Shown piece after piece: positions 23,413-32,091 of a DNA stretch of 33,852 nt. The number at the start of each line of letters is the position of its first letter. The first letter of the stretch is position 1. The notes below the pieces were generated by a model, which saw only the letters and a program-made list of their open reading frames with translations, made no database searches and was not told the DNA's origin. The translations under genes were made by a program, and so were the position numbers. The stretch covers positions 1 to 33,852 of the forward strand of contig DAOTZS010000081.1 of NCBI GenBank assembly GCA_034434335.1, written 5' to 3'. This DNA is from DAOTZS01 sp034434335. GTDB lineage: Bacteria > Chloroflexota > Anaerolineae > CG2-30-64-16.

Positions 23413-24402
23413 ATGCCAGAGCGTGAGTTTGACATTATCACTATTGGCGATACGTGTGTGGACCTGATCATGGACCTGGGCCAGGTACTGCCTCGCTTCG
23501 GGCAGGTTGAGCAGTGGGTTCCCGACTATTTTGCGGAGATGGGCGGGTCGGCCTGTATCTTTGCCTGTCAGGCAGCCAGGCTTGGGCTGCGGGTGGCCGT
23601 CCTGGGGCGGGTGGGGGATGACCTCTTTGGCCATCTGATCCTGCAGCGGCTGCGAGAGTGTGGCGTTGACACGCGCTATATGTCGGTGGTGCGGGGACTC
23701 AAGACTGGCCTGGGCGTGGCCCTCTGCCGACCGGGGGGCGATCGGGCGATCCTGACCCATGCCGGCAGCCTGAACGCGGTCTATCCTGCCGATGTGACCG
23801 ACGCATTCCTGGCCAGCGGCCGGCACTTTCACTACTGTAGCTATTATCTGCAGACCAACCTGTTGCCGGCCATGCCAGAGATCGTCCGCCGGGCGCGGGC
23901 CCTGGGTTTAACCATCTCCCTCGACACCAATTGGGACCCGGATGGCCGCTGGGACGGCGGCCTGCGGGCCATCCTGCCCCATGTGGACCTGTTTTTCCCC
24001 AATGAACAGGAAGCGATCGCCATCGCCCAGGCAGCCGACCTGGCAGAGGCTGTGGCGACTTTGACTGCGTTGGGACCGGTGGTGGTGGTAAAGCGAGGCG
24101 AAAACGGTGCGCTGTTGGCCGACGGCCAGGCCCGGCACCAGGTCCCTGTGGCGGTCAATCCTGACCCGGTAGATACCATTGGCGCGGGCGACAGTTTCGA
24201 CGCTGGCTTTCTGGCTGGCTGGTTGCGCGGACTGCCTCTCCTGGAGTGCACTGTCATCGCCAATCTCTGCGGCCGCGCCAGCACCACCGCCCGGGGCGGC
24301 GTCGCCGGCCAGCTCACCGCGGCCGACCTGCCCATGCTGGGCCGGGTCCAGCAATCCACTCCAAACCCACCAGCGCGGCATCTTGGCCCTGTCAGTTCGT
24401 AA
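23413..24402 (+). CDS. PfkB-family carbohydrate kinase
   Basis: 329 residues. The first PfkB signature region is GGSACIFACQAARLGL near 44-59, with VAVLGRVGDDLFG after it; the phosphate-binding NEQEA is at 197-201 and the second signature DTIGAGDSFDAGF at 254-266, with D260 as catalytic base. It phosphorylates a sugar or sugar phosphate with ATP. Followed by a GatZ/KbaZ-like gene 32 bases on, it may be a ketohexose or tagatose-6-phosphate-type kinase, which is inference from context. Confidence 0.9.
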   Translation: MPEREFDIITIGDTCVDLIMDLGQVLPRFGQVEQWVPDYFAEMGGSACIFACQAARLGLRVAVLGRVGDDLFGHLILQRLRECGVDTRYMSVVRGLKTGLGVALCRPGGDRAILTHAGSLNAVYPADVTDAFLASGRHFHYCSYYLQTNLLPAMPEIVRRARALGLTISLDTNWDPDGRWDGGLRAILPHVDLFFPNEQEAIAIAQAADLAEAVATLTALGPVVVVKRGENGALLADGQARHQVPVAVNPDPVDTIGAGDSFDAGFLAGWLRGLPLLECTVIANLCGRASTTARGGVAGQLTAADLPMLGRVQQSTPNPPARHLGPVSS

Positions 24403-24434
24403 GCGTACAGCCCTCCTTTTGTCTTGACCAGCAA

Positions 24435-25694
24435 ATGGCCGGGAATACTCTCTTCTCACACCCCTCGCTTCGCACCGTTGTGGAGCGCCTGTTGAATCTG
24501 CGCAGCCAGGCTGGAATCAGCATGACATTGTTGGCGGTCTGCCCCAACTCGGCCGCGGTATTGGAGGCAGGGGTGAAGGTGGCAGCCGAGGCCAACGCGC
24601 CCATGCTGTTTGCCGCCACCCTGAACCAGGTTGATCGCGATGGCGGATACACCGGCTGGACCCCCCGGCAGTTCACGCAGCTATTACAGACCATGGCCGA
24701 CCGCTATGGCTGGCACGGGCCCCTATATGCCTGCCTGGACCACGGCGGCCCCTGGCTCAAGGATGCACATACTACAGCCAGGCTCTCGTTGGACGAGACG
24801 ATGGCTGAGGTGCGCCACAGCATCACTGCCTGCCTGGAGGCTGGCTACCATCTGCTGCACATAGACCCCACCGTAGACCGTACCCTCCCTGAAGGAGGCC
24901 AACTGCCAGTGGAAGTGGTGGTGGCGCGCACCCTTGACCTGATCGCCTATGCCGAGGCCGAACGTCGTCGGCTGGGGTTGCCGGCCGTGGCCTACGAGGT
25001 GGGCACGGAGGAAGTACACGGCGGACTGACCGACCTGCCCACCTTGCGCGCCTTTGTTCTCGCGCTCCGGCAAGGGCTGGACGAGCGTGGCCTTTCGGCA
25101 GCCTGGCCCTGCTTCTTCGTGGGCCAGGTAGGTACTGACCTCCATACGACCTTCTTTGACCCTCAGGCCGCCCGGGCCCTGACGGAGGTGGTGGCACCCT
25201 TTGGCAGCCTGATCAAGGGGCACTACACCGATGGCGTGAGCAACCCTGAGATGTATCCAGAGAGCGGGATGGGGGGTGCCAACGTCGGGCCCGAATTCAC
25301 CATCGCCGAGTACCTGGCGCTGGCGGAGCTCAGTGCCATGGAGGACGAGCTGTGCCAACACAAGGGCTGGCTGGCCCCCTCATATTTCCTCGCACGGTTA
25401 CAGGTGGCGGCTCTGGCCTCTGGCCGCTGGAGGAAGTGGCTGCAGCCCACAGAGCGGGGTCAGCCGTTCGATAGCCTGCCACCTGACCGTCAGGCCTGGC
25501 TAATCCAGACCGCGGCCCGTTACGTGTGGGCGCAGGAAGAGGTGGTCTCTGCGCGGCGCCGGCTCTACGAGAACTTACGCCATATCCTCCCGGACCCTCA
25601 CGGCTACGTGGTCGAACGCATCGCCGAGGTGATGCGCAAGTACATCAACGCTTTCCGCCTTTTTGACGCCAATCGCCGATTGGGGCTATACTGA
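24435..25694 (+). CDS. GatZ/KbaZ-like protein (tagatose-bisphosphate aldolase subunit or ketose-6-phosphate 4-epimerase)
   Basis: 419 residues, close to the usual 420-430 of the family. Recognisable stretches are QAGISMTLLAVCPNS near 25-39, YACLDHGGPW at 98-107, LLHIDPTVDR at 140-149, YEVGTEEVHGGL and GHYTDGVSNP. In Enterobacteria GatZ and KbaZ are described as partners of the class II aldolases GatY/KbaY. No GatY/KbaY-type gene is present here, and solitary homologues have been reported as tagatose-6-phosphate/fructose-6-phosphate 4-epimerases; that role fits better with the adjacent PfkB kinase. The start at ATG 24435 is chosen because homology begins there; earlier in-frame starts lie inside the kinase gene. 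Confidence 0.85.
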   Translation: MAGNTLFSHPSLRTVVERLLNLRSQAGISMTLLAVCPNSAAVLEAGVKVAAEANAPMLFAATLNQVDRDGGYTGWTPRQFTQLLQTMADRYGWHGPLYACLDHGGPWLKDAHTTARLSLDETMAEVRHSITACLEAGYHLLHIDPTVDRTLPEGGQLPVEVVVARTLDLIAYAEAERRRLGLPAVAYEVGTEEVHGGLTDLPTLRAFVLALRQGLDERGLSAAWPCFFVGQVGTDLHTTFFDPQAARALTEVVAPFGSLIKGHYTDGVSNPEMYPESGMGGANVGPEFTIAEYLALAELSAMEDELCQHKGWLAPSYFLARLQVAALASGRWRKWLQPTERGQPFDSLPPDRQAWLIQTAARYVWAQEEVVSARRRLYENLRHILPDPHGYVVERIAEVMRKYINAFRLFDANRRLGLY

Positions 25695-25732
25695 ATTCCC
25701 TGAGCAGAGACCCCTGATGAGGTGCCATCCTG

Positions 25733-26824
25733 ATGCCAGAGATGACGGAGCTTGAGCGATTTCACGCCTGCATGGCCTATCGCCCCGTAGACCACACCCC
25801 CTTTTGGGACTGGGGAGCCTGGCCAGAGACCATCGAGCGATGGAAGAGGGAGGGTTTCGACCCGGATCATTTCAACCCAGCCCGGCAAGCAGACCAGCGC
25901 AACGTCATCGGCCATTGGTTCTTCCCCTATCCTCCCTTCGAGCATCAGGTTATTGGCGAGGATGACGAGCATATCATCTACGTCAACCATGAAGGGATCC
26001 TGATGAAGGAGCTGAAGGATAACCCCTTCAGCTCCATGCCCCAGTTCCTGCGCTTTCCTGTCGAGGATCGCGCGGACTTCCACCGTTTCTGGCGCGAGCG
26101 CATGCAGCCCGGGCTGGATCAACGGGTTGGCCCCGGATGGCGGGAGCAGTTGCGCGCCTTGCGCGCGAAGCCCAGGCCCCTGATCATCGTCGCAGACCGC
26201 TGGGGCGGCTTCTTCGGCCCACTGCGCAATCTGGTAGGGGTAGAGCGGCTATGTACTCTCTTCTACGATGATCCGGCCTTTGTGGAAGAGATGATGGATG
26301 CCGAAGCGGATTTCATCATCGCCATCATGTCTCAGGTGCTCGATGTGGTGGCGGTGGATGCCTTTGCTTTCTGGGAAGACATGGCTTATCGGGCTGGGCC
26401 CTTGATCTCCCCCCGGCATGCCCGGCGCTACATGCTTCCCCGTTACCGACGGGTGGTGGATTTCTTGCGCAGCCGCGGGGTGGAGTACATCGGCCTGGAC
26501 AGCGATGGCCAGATCGACCTGCTTATCCCGGTCTGGCTGGACGCCGGCCTGAACTTCCTCTATCCGTTTGAGGTGCAGGCCGGCATGGATGTGCGGGCAG
26601 TGCGGCAGAAATATGGCCGGGAACTGCGCATCTGGGGCGGGGTGGATAAGCGGGCTCTGGCTCGCGGTCCGGCGGCGATTGACGCCGAACTGGCGCGGCT
26701 GCGCGATTTGATCCATGGCGGGGGCTACATCCCCCATACCGACCATAGCTGCCCGCCCGATATCCCCTTCGCGCACTACTGTTACTATATGGAGCGGCTC
26801 GGCCAGGTCTGCCGTGCTGGGTAA
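25733..26824 (+). CDS. URO-D-superfamily protein 4
   Basis: 363 residues. MTELERFHACMAYRPVDHTPFW is a typical URO-D-like N-terminus, and FWEDMAYRAGPLISP near 213-227 and IWGGVDKRAL near 300-309 place it with the MtaA/MtbA-like barrels. At the zinc-site position it reads DSDG (256-259), with no His or Cys, so metal binding as in methylcobamide:CoM methyltransferases is not expected; the two Asp may do something else. Its last bases are followed 64 bases later by a DeoC aldolase. It is the fourth URO-D-like gene in 20 kb, and the four differ strongly from one another. Confidence 0.8.
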   Translation: MPEMTELERFHACMAYRPVDHTPFWDWGAWPETIERWKREGFDPDHFNPARQADQRNVIGHWFFPYPPFEHQVIGEDDEHIIYVNHEGILMKELKDNPFSSMPQFLRFPVEDRADFHRFWRERMQPGLDQRVGPGWREQLRALRAKPRPLIIVADRWGGFFGPLRNLVGVERLCTLFYDDPAFVEEMMDAEADFIIAIMSQVLDVVAVDAFAFWEDMAYRAGPLISPRHARRYMLPRYRRVVDFLRSRGVEYIGLDSDGQIDLLIPVWLDAGLNFLYPFEVQAGMDVRAVRQKYGRELRIWGGVDKRALARGPAAIDAELARLRDLIHGGGYIPHTDHSCPPDIPFAHYCYYMERLGQVCRAG

Positions 26825-26888
26825 ACGCTCAAGCCTGAGCCGAACCGTTCCGGGTATTCTTTCTCCTTCTGACAACGCGGAGGTTTCC

Positions 26889-27587
26889 ATGGACTATACC
26901 TATGAGCAGATCGCCAAGATGATTGACCACTCTCTCCTGAACCCCACGCTCACCGACCGCCAGCTAGAGCAGGGATGTCGGCTGGCCCTGGCTTACGACG
27001 TGGCTTCAGTCTGCATCATGCCCTACTATCTCAAGCGTTGCGCCGAGATCCTGGCCGGCAGCACAGTGAAGCCCACCACCACCATCGGCTTCCCCCACGG
27101 GGGGCATGTCACCGCGATCAAGGTGGCGGAGGCGGTGCAGGCGATGGACGATGGGGCCGAGGAGCTCGATACGGTGGTGAACATCAGCAAGGTGGTGAGC
27201 GAGGATTGGGCTTATGTGCGCACGGATATTGGGGCCGTCGTGGCAGCAGCCCATGAGCGCGGCCGGAAGGTAAAGATAATCTTCGAGAACTGCTATCTGT
27301 CAGACGAGCAGAAGATACGGCTGTGCGAGCTCTGTGGGGAGCTGAATGTTGACTGGGTTAAGACCTCCACCGGCTTTGGCACTTCCGGCGCCACCATCCC
27401 CGACCTGATGCTGATGCGCAAACACGCTCCTTCGCACGTCCAGGTGAAGGCTGCCGGTGGGATTCGCTCGCTGGATATGGTGCTGGAGATGCGGTCGTTG
27501 GGGGTGAGCCGGGTGGGTACCAGCCGCACCAGGGAGATCCTGGACGATTGCCGGCGGAGGCTGGGCCTGCCAGAAATCAAGGGCTAA
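26889..27587 (+). CDS. deoC: Deoxyribose-phosphate aldolase-like protein (DeoC)
   Basis: 232 residues. Class I aldolase with the key residues of the family: Asp94 in EELDTVVNI, the Schiff-base Lys158 in WVKTSTGF and Lys187 in VKAAGGIR. KIIFENCYL carries the usual Glu. GGAGG just before the ATG fixes the start. DeoC cleaves 2-deoxyribose 5-phosphate to glyceraldehyde 3-phosphate and acetaldehyde; in a sugar-catabolic operon such as this one it may instead cleave a related deoxy- or 6-phosphosugar (inference). It is the last gene before a bidirectional terminator. Confidence 0.92.
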   Translation: MDYTYEQIAKMIDHSLLNPTLTDRQLEQGCRLALAYDVASVCIMPYYLKRCAEILAGSTVKPTTTIGFPHGGHVTAIKVAEAVQAMDDGAEELDTVVNISKVVSEDWAYVRTDIGAVVAAAHERGRKVKIIFENCYLSDEQKIRLCELCGELNVDWVKTSTGFGTSGATIPDLMLMRKHAPSHVQVKAAGGIRSLDMVLEMRSLGVSRVGTSRTREILDDCRRRLGLPEIKG

Positions 27588-27610
27588 GAACCGGTCGGCT
27601 CTTAGCCCTT
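27579..27610. terminator. Bidirectional terminator between convergent genes
   Basis: AAGGGCTAAGA at 27579-27589 pairs with TCTTAGCCCTT at 27600-27610 across a 10-base loop. The stem includes the TAA stop codon of deoC, and the end of the convergent permease gene lies 7 bases beyond it. T-rich sequence follows on the + side. Confidence 0.65.
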
Positions 27611-27616
27611 TCCATC

Positions 27617-30526
27617 TCATATCGCCTCTCCCATCTTGACCGCCTCGAAGATCTTCATCCGCACCAATAGCACGGCCAGGATGAGCAGTGCCACCACGAA
27701 CAGGAGGCCACACAGGGCGTAGATACGGAAGATAGCCGGCCAGGCGATCTCGACCACGAAGGGCGGCACCCTGGCTGTGGCGTCGGTGCCCACCTGTAGA
27801 TAGGGGATGAAAAGTGCGCTCACCCACGCGCCCAGGAGAGTCCCCGCCACCAGGCCGGTAGAGATCAGGAAGATTAGCTCCCAGGCCAGCAGGCCGGTCA
27901 TCTGGCCTACCGAGAGGCCAATAGCTCGCAACATGCTCAGCTCTACCGCCCGCCTGTGGAAGGAGAAAAGGGCGTAGAGCAGGAAGCCAAGTACCGTCAA
28001 CAGGGCGGCCGCCGCGAATCCAACTGACAGCAACCCGAACAACCCCTGGCGTTCGGGCCGTTGTTGCTCTTTGTTTACCCGTTCCAGGGCCGCATCCCAG
28101 TCAACTACCCGCAGGCGCAGGGCGTTGATCCCTTCGATCAGCGCTTCAAAATCCACATCCGGATCGGTCTTCAGCCACACATCGTACGGAAACTGCCCCC
28201 CTGCCTGCTCGAAAAGGTACTCCAGGTTGCCAACGAAGAGGTAGCCCTCATCGGGATACCAGGTGGGGAAGAGGTCCACCCAGCCAACGATCTTCATGTC
28301 AAGCTGGTTGCGCTGGCCGTACGTGTCCACCATTATGCGGATCGTATCCCCTACCTGGAGCGCGTGGTCTGCCAGGCAGGCGCGCGAGACCAGCACGCCA
28401 TTGGGGACCAGCGCCAGGGCATTCATCAACGTGCCCAGAGTGGCGGGAGCGAAATCGCTGCGCCAGAAGGCCACTTTAGGAAAATCGATCCGATCTATGC
28501 CGATAAACGTGCCCTGCTGGTTGCCGCCGCTGAGGTTGGTGGTGGCAGAGAAGTGCCCAATGCGCGCGGCTGCCTTGACGCCTGGCACCTTCAAATGCTC
28601 CGAAACCGGCAGAAAGAGCCAACGCGGCCCCTCTTCCTTCTCCTGCGCGCTGGCCTCCGTGCTCTCGCCACCGCCCATCATCCCGAACCCGGAAGGGGTC
28701 TCGGTGGACTCACCCAGCTCCACCACGCGCAGGTCGGCCCCCACCCGGTAGTAGCTCTGGTCGTAGAGGTGGTTATCAAGCGTCTGCGCCAGGGAGGCTG
28801 TGAAAGCGGAGAGGCTGAGGGTGAACACCAGCAGCACCAGCGGCACGGAATAGAACCCGGGCGTGCGGGAGAGATAACGCGCTGCCAGCAACGTCCCTAC
28901 GCCGCCCACATGGGAGGCAAGCCAGGCGAAGCCGGTCATGAGCACCGGTAGGATACGAAGTATGATCAGGCTCAGGGCGAAGATGAGGAGCGCCGGCACC
29001 AGGAAGAGCAAGGGGTTCTGAAACGGATCATTGACATAGTATCCGCCCGCTATGGGCAGAGCAATACTGCCCTGCTGGCGCAAGAGGTAGACGCCGTAGC
29101 CGGCGGGGATCAGCAACAGGAAGTCGAGCCAGGCCCTCTGCCACCACGGCCGGCGCAAAGCGCGTGCCCGTTCCTGCTTATAAGAGACAACCGTATGCCG
29201 GGCCGCTTCTGCCGTGGGCAGGAGCTGGGCAACCATGGCCAGTATCATGGCCGCCATGCCAAATCGCAGCGCCGGGAGCGTAACCCCCACCCGCAGGCTC
29301 GCCTCCGCGGTGAAGTTGAGGAAGCTGCGTGCCCGGCCAATCGCCTGGGCTATGCCTTCCCCCAAGGGGGTTCCAGCCGCCAGGGCCACCCCTCCCAGCA
29401 GCAGAGCCTGCAGCGCAGCAATGCCCACCACCTGCAGCGCCGTGGCACCACGGCTGCGCAACACAGCGATCTCGTTGCGCTGCCGCTCAACAGTCAGACC
29501 CACCACCAGGCCCACAAAGGCGAGCAGAAGACCCAGGATCGGAATGCTGAAGGCGAACAGCAACACCGTAAGGATGTTTGAGGCCCGCTGGTACTTCTGC
29601 AAAGCCTGCATGGGTGAGAGGTCAAGCCGGGTATTGGGGAGGAGGCTGTTTACCCGCTGTTGGACGGTCATGATCCGTCTCACGAGGGACCCCACGTCAT
29701 CCGCATGGATGTCCGACCCGTCCATCACCATGTACCACAACGCCAGATAAACCTCGCGCTCCATGTATGGGCTGATGCGGCCGAGGAAAGACTCTTCCGG
29801 CACCAGCAACTGATCGTCCAGAGCCGAGGGGTTATAGAACCAGAATTCCTCTGCCGGGTCGGTTGCCTTCCATATCCCGGCCACGCGCACAGGGATTTGA
29901 GTGGTATGTCGGCGTTCCCCTGCGCTGCGGGCGAAGACAACATACACCTCCCCAGGCTGCAGGCCCAGATCGGTAGCCATGGCCTCGCTCACCAGCACGT
30001 CAAGAGTGCTGTCCTGAGAAGGCTCTGCGACGGCCGGGAAGGTGCCTTCTACGAGCGTGATGTGCGCTTCCAGGTCACTGATAAACCCCAAGGCCACCCA
30101 GGCCAGAGGTCGCTTCACATCGGCATAGGCGATGTCCTCCTGGGGGAACAGTTGCAGGTTGTCGGTCTTGACATAGCGCGTGAGCAACTTTTGGGGCAGG
30201 CCAAGGTCGTTGCCGGCAGCCTGGGTCAGATACTGGTCTACCAGGACAACGTCCTCCCATTCCACGGGTTCGTTCCACGCCCCCACGTAGCGGAACATGA
30301 ACGCGAAAGGAGGTCTGGGGCCCTGGCCAGGCACCTCTTCGGACGACTGAGCCAATTCTGCGCGCAGGGTGCGGTAGTAGACAGCATCCGCGTAGAGGGG
30401 GACGCTCATGGTCAGCGATACGGCGGCCACCAATCCCAACATGGTGGCCAGGGCCAGGCCGGGCTGCGCGACCAGGCGCTTGAGCACCACCGCGAAGACT
30501 GCCCAGATGCGGAAGAGAGCTCGCAT
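27617..30526 (-). CDS. FtsX-type ABC exporter permease (two FtsX domains)
   Basis: 969 residues. An N-terminal membrane segment (about 18-42) leads into a large external domain (about 45-310), then an FtsX core of three membrane segments with the VERQRNEIAVLRSRGA stretch, further membrane segments, a second external domain (about 600-840) and a final FtsX core with FHRRAVELSMLRAIGL. This is the double-FtsX layout of MacB-like or lipoprotein-release-like permeases of monoderm and Chloroflexota-type bacteria. The ATG follows GAGGT on the minus strand. It lies 10 bases downstream of the lipoprotein adaptor gene, so the two are one operon. The ATPase is not here; exporter ATPases lacking a permease lie at 4877-6634. 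Confidence 0.9.
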   Translation of the reverse strand: MRALFRIWAVFAVVLKRLVAQPGLALATMLGLVAAVSLTMSVPLYADAVYYRTLRAELAQSSEEVPGQGPRPPFAFMFRYVGAWNEPVEWEDVVLVDQYLTQAAGNDLGLPQKLLTRYVKTDNLQLFPQEDIAYADVKRPLAWVALGFISDLEAHITLVEGTFPAVAEPSQDSTLDVLVSEAMATDLGLQPGEVYVVFARSAGERRHTTQIPVRVAGIWKATDPAEEFWFYNPSALDDQLLVPEESFLGRISPYMEREVYLALWYMVMDGSDIHADDVGSLVRRIMTVQQRVNSLLPNTRLDLSPMQALQKYQRASNILTVLLFAFSIPILGLLLAFVGLVVGLTVERQRNEIAVLRSRGATALQVVGIAALQALLLGGVALAAGTPLGEGIAQAIGRARSFLNFTAEASLRVGVTLPALRFGMAAMILAMVAQLLPTAEAARHTVVSYKQERARALRRPWWQRAWLDFLLLIPAGYGVYLLRQQGSIALPIAGGYYVNDPFQNPLLFLVPALLIFALSLIILRILPVLMTGFAWLASHVGGVGTLLAARYLSRTPGFYSVPLVLLVFTLSLSAFTASLAQTLDNHLYDQSYYRVGADLRVVELGESTETPSGFGMMGGGESTEASAQEKEEGPRWLFLPVSEHLKVPGVKAAARIGHFSATTNLSGGNQQGTFIGIDRIDFPKVAFWRSDFAPATLGTLMNALALVPNGVLVSRACLADHALQVGDTIRIMVDTYGQRNQLDMKIVGWVDLFPTWYPDEGYLFVGNLEYLFEQAGGQFPYDVWLKTDPDVDFEALIEGINALRLRVVDWDAALERVNKEQQRPERQGLFGLLSVGFAAAALLTVLGFLLYALFSFHRRAVELSMLRAIGLSVGQMTGLLAWELIFLISTGLVAGTLLGAWVSALFIPYLQVGTDATARVPPFVVEIAWPAIFRIYALCGLLFVVALLILAVLLVRMKIFEAVKMGEAI

Positions 30527-30536
30527 AAGGTTACCT

Positions 30537-31919
30537 CTACCGCCCTACCACCACCTGTCCTTCGCTCAGCCCCTCCAGGATCTCAACCCGGTCTTCCCCT
30601 TCGATCCCGATCTTCACATCCACCCGGCGCTGCAGGTCACCATCCTGGACGACGACAAAGCGTCGGCCTTCAAAGAGGCGGATCGCCTGCGGGGGCAGCC
30701 AGAGGGTATTCTCGCGCGTCTCCAGGACCACGGTCACGCGCACCAGGTCGCCCAGCTCCAGTTGAGCTCCTTCGGGCAGCGTCTCGATCGAGACCCGGGT
30801 TGATTTGTCCTGCTCGGCGAGATCCGTGCTGCTGCCGCCGGTGCCGTAAGGGTAGGGCAGTCTCTTGATGGTGCCCTTGAACTGCTCCCCTGGCCGGGCA
30901 GTGAGGACCATGGTCACCTCCATGCCCTCGGCCAACTCTTGCATCACGGTGGATTGGAGGTCGGCGCTCACTTCCAGCCCATGCGGGTCGGCAATGGTGG
31001 CAACAGGGGTATAAGCAGCAACTTCTCGGCCCTCGATCAGGGTAATGGAGAGGATCTTGCCGTCGAAGGGCGCGATGATCTGCGCATCGGCGATGGCAGC
31101 CTGGAGTGACTCCACCGAAAGCTCGGCCCTGCTGACATCGTTTTTGAGCAGGGGGTCTACCCCGCGCTTCAGTTCGTCGAGGGCAATCTGGGCCAGTTCT
31201 ACCTGGCGCTCCTGGATGGCGACCAGGTACTTGTGGGTGGCGATGTCTTGCATGGCCAGGTCGTAGGCGGCCTGGGCCTTCTGGAAATTAAGGGTGGCTT
31301 GCTGGAGAGCGGCCGCCTGTGGGGTGACACCCCGGTCATTGCGCCAGGCTATCTGATCATAGGCTGCCTGCGCCTGCTGGAGGGCAATCTTGGCCTGCTC
31401 CAGTTCAGCCTCGGCCTGAGCCTTGCGTGGGGTTGGGTCCTGCGCCTGTTGCATTTGCAGGTTCAGTTTGGCCATCTCCAGTTGTATCTCAGCCCGGCGG
31501 ATGTTGGCCTGGAGCGCGGTTTCAGCCTCGGCCAGGCGCGCGCGGGCGCGCTCCAGCTCGAGTTGAGCCATCTCCAGTTGCCGTTCCAGGTTTTCGATCT
31601 CCAGGTCAGCCAGCAACTGCCCCTTGGTCACCATATCGCCGCGCTTCACCAGCACACGGCGCACCCGGCCGTTGGTTTTGAAGAACAGCTCCTGTTCGGT
31701 GCTGGGTGCCACACGACCTGTAAACTGAACCTGTTTCACCACTGTGCCCCGTTGCACCCGATAAGTGGGTGTGATCGGCACGATGGGCGTGGGGATGGGG
31801 GTTGGTTCGGGCTGGTTAGAGGATGCGACTCGGGCACGGCCGGCCGGGAGCAAAGCACACCCTGAGGCCATGGCCAGAATAGCCAGGATGACAGTTAACA
31901 ACAGGAATTTGCGTCCCAT
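30537..31919 (-). CDS. Lipoprotein membrane-fusion/adaptor protein (HlyD/MacA family)
   Basis: 460 residues. The signal peptide ends in a lipobox (MASGC, Cys21), so it is anchored outside the membrane. A proline-rich linker follows, then a first half-lipoyl region (about 55-108 with VKRGDMVTKGQLLADLE), a long Ala/Gln/Glu-rich coiled coil (about 109-285), the second half-lipoyl region (IIAPFDGKI at 281-289) and beta-barrel domains. This is the periplasmic or extracytoplasmic adaptor of MacAB-type exporters. I chose the start at 31919 because the signal peptide begins there and a GGAAAGG site precedes it; an upstream in-frame start would add 34 residues without character. Confidence 0.9.
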   Translation of the reverse strand: MGRKFLLLTVILAILAMASGCALLPAGRARVASSNQPEPTPIPTPIVPITPTYRVQRGTVVKQVQFTGRVAPSTEQELFFKTNGRVRRVLVKRGDMVTKGQLLADLEIENLERQLEMAQLELERARARLAEAETALQANIRRAEIQLEMAKLNLQMQQAQDPTPRKAQAEAELEQAKIALQQAQAAYDQIAWRNDRGVTPQAAALQQATLNFQKAQAAYDLAMQDIATHKYLVAIQERQVELAQIALDELKRGVDPLLKNDVSRAELSVESLQAAIADAQIIAPFDGKILSITLIEGREVAAYTPVATIADPHGLEVSADLQSTVMQELAEGMEVTMVLTARPGEQFKGTIKRLPYPYGTGGSSTDLAEQDKSTRVSIETLPEGAQLELGDLVRVTVVLETRENTLWLPPQAIRLFEGRRFVVVQDGDLQRRVDVKIGIEGEDRVEILEGLSEGQVVVGR

Positions 31920-31992
31920 GAGAAGCCTTTCCGTCTCCGGTTTGGATATTAGATTCCAGACAAGTTCACTGTCCGCAAAACCCTTCTCAAAT

Positions 31993-32021
31993 AGTATAGC
32001 GCAAAAGCAGCTATACCCCAA
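31993..32021 (-). promoter_or_regulatory. Promoter of the adaptor-permease operon
   Basis: Read on the minus strand, TTGGGG (32021-32016) and TATACT (31998-31993) are separated by exactly 17 bases. The -10 box matches in five of six positions. It lies about 75 bases before the adaptor start codon. Confidence 0.5.
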
Positions 32022-32042
32022 GATCCGCGCTCCACATTTACA

Positions 32043-32081
32043 GTACCACGGGTTGACAGGCTATGCACTCCGTGGTACCGT
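32043..32081 (+). promoter_or_regulatory. Promoter-like TTGACA bracketed by a 9-bp inverted repeat (operator)
   Basis: A perfect TTGACA lies at 32053-32058 with TACCGT 17 bases downstream (32076-32081), a weak -10 box. The inverted repeat GTACCACGG (32043-32051) N18 CCGTGGTAC (32070-32078) encloses the -35 box and overlaps the -10 box, as expected of a repressor or activator site. It is the best candidate for control of the KDG kinase genes. Confidence 0.45.
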
Positions 32082-32091
32082 GTGGCCATTC

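Noticed and set aside
29660..30868. 402-codon open frame on the plus strand opposite the permease and adaptor genes
   Set aside because: It spans antisense of two well-supported genes and its translation is rich in His, Arg, Gly and Pro without any motif.
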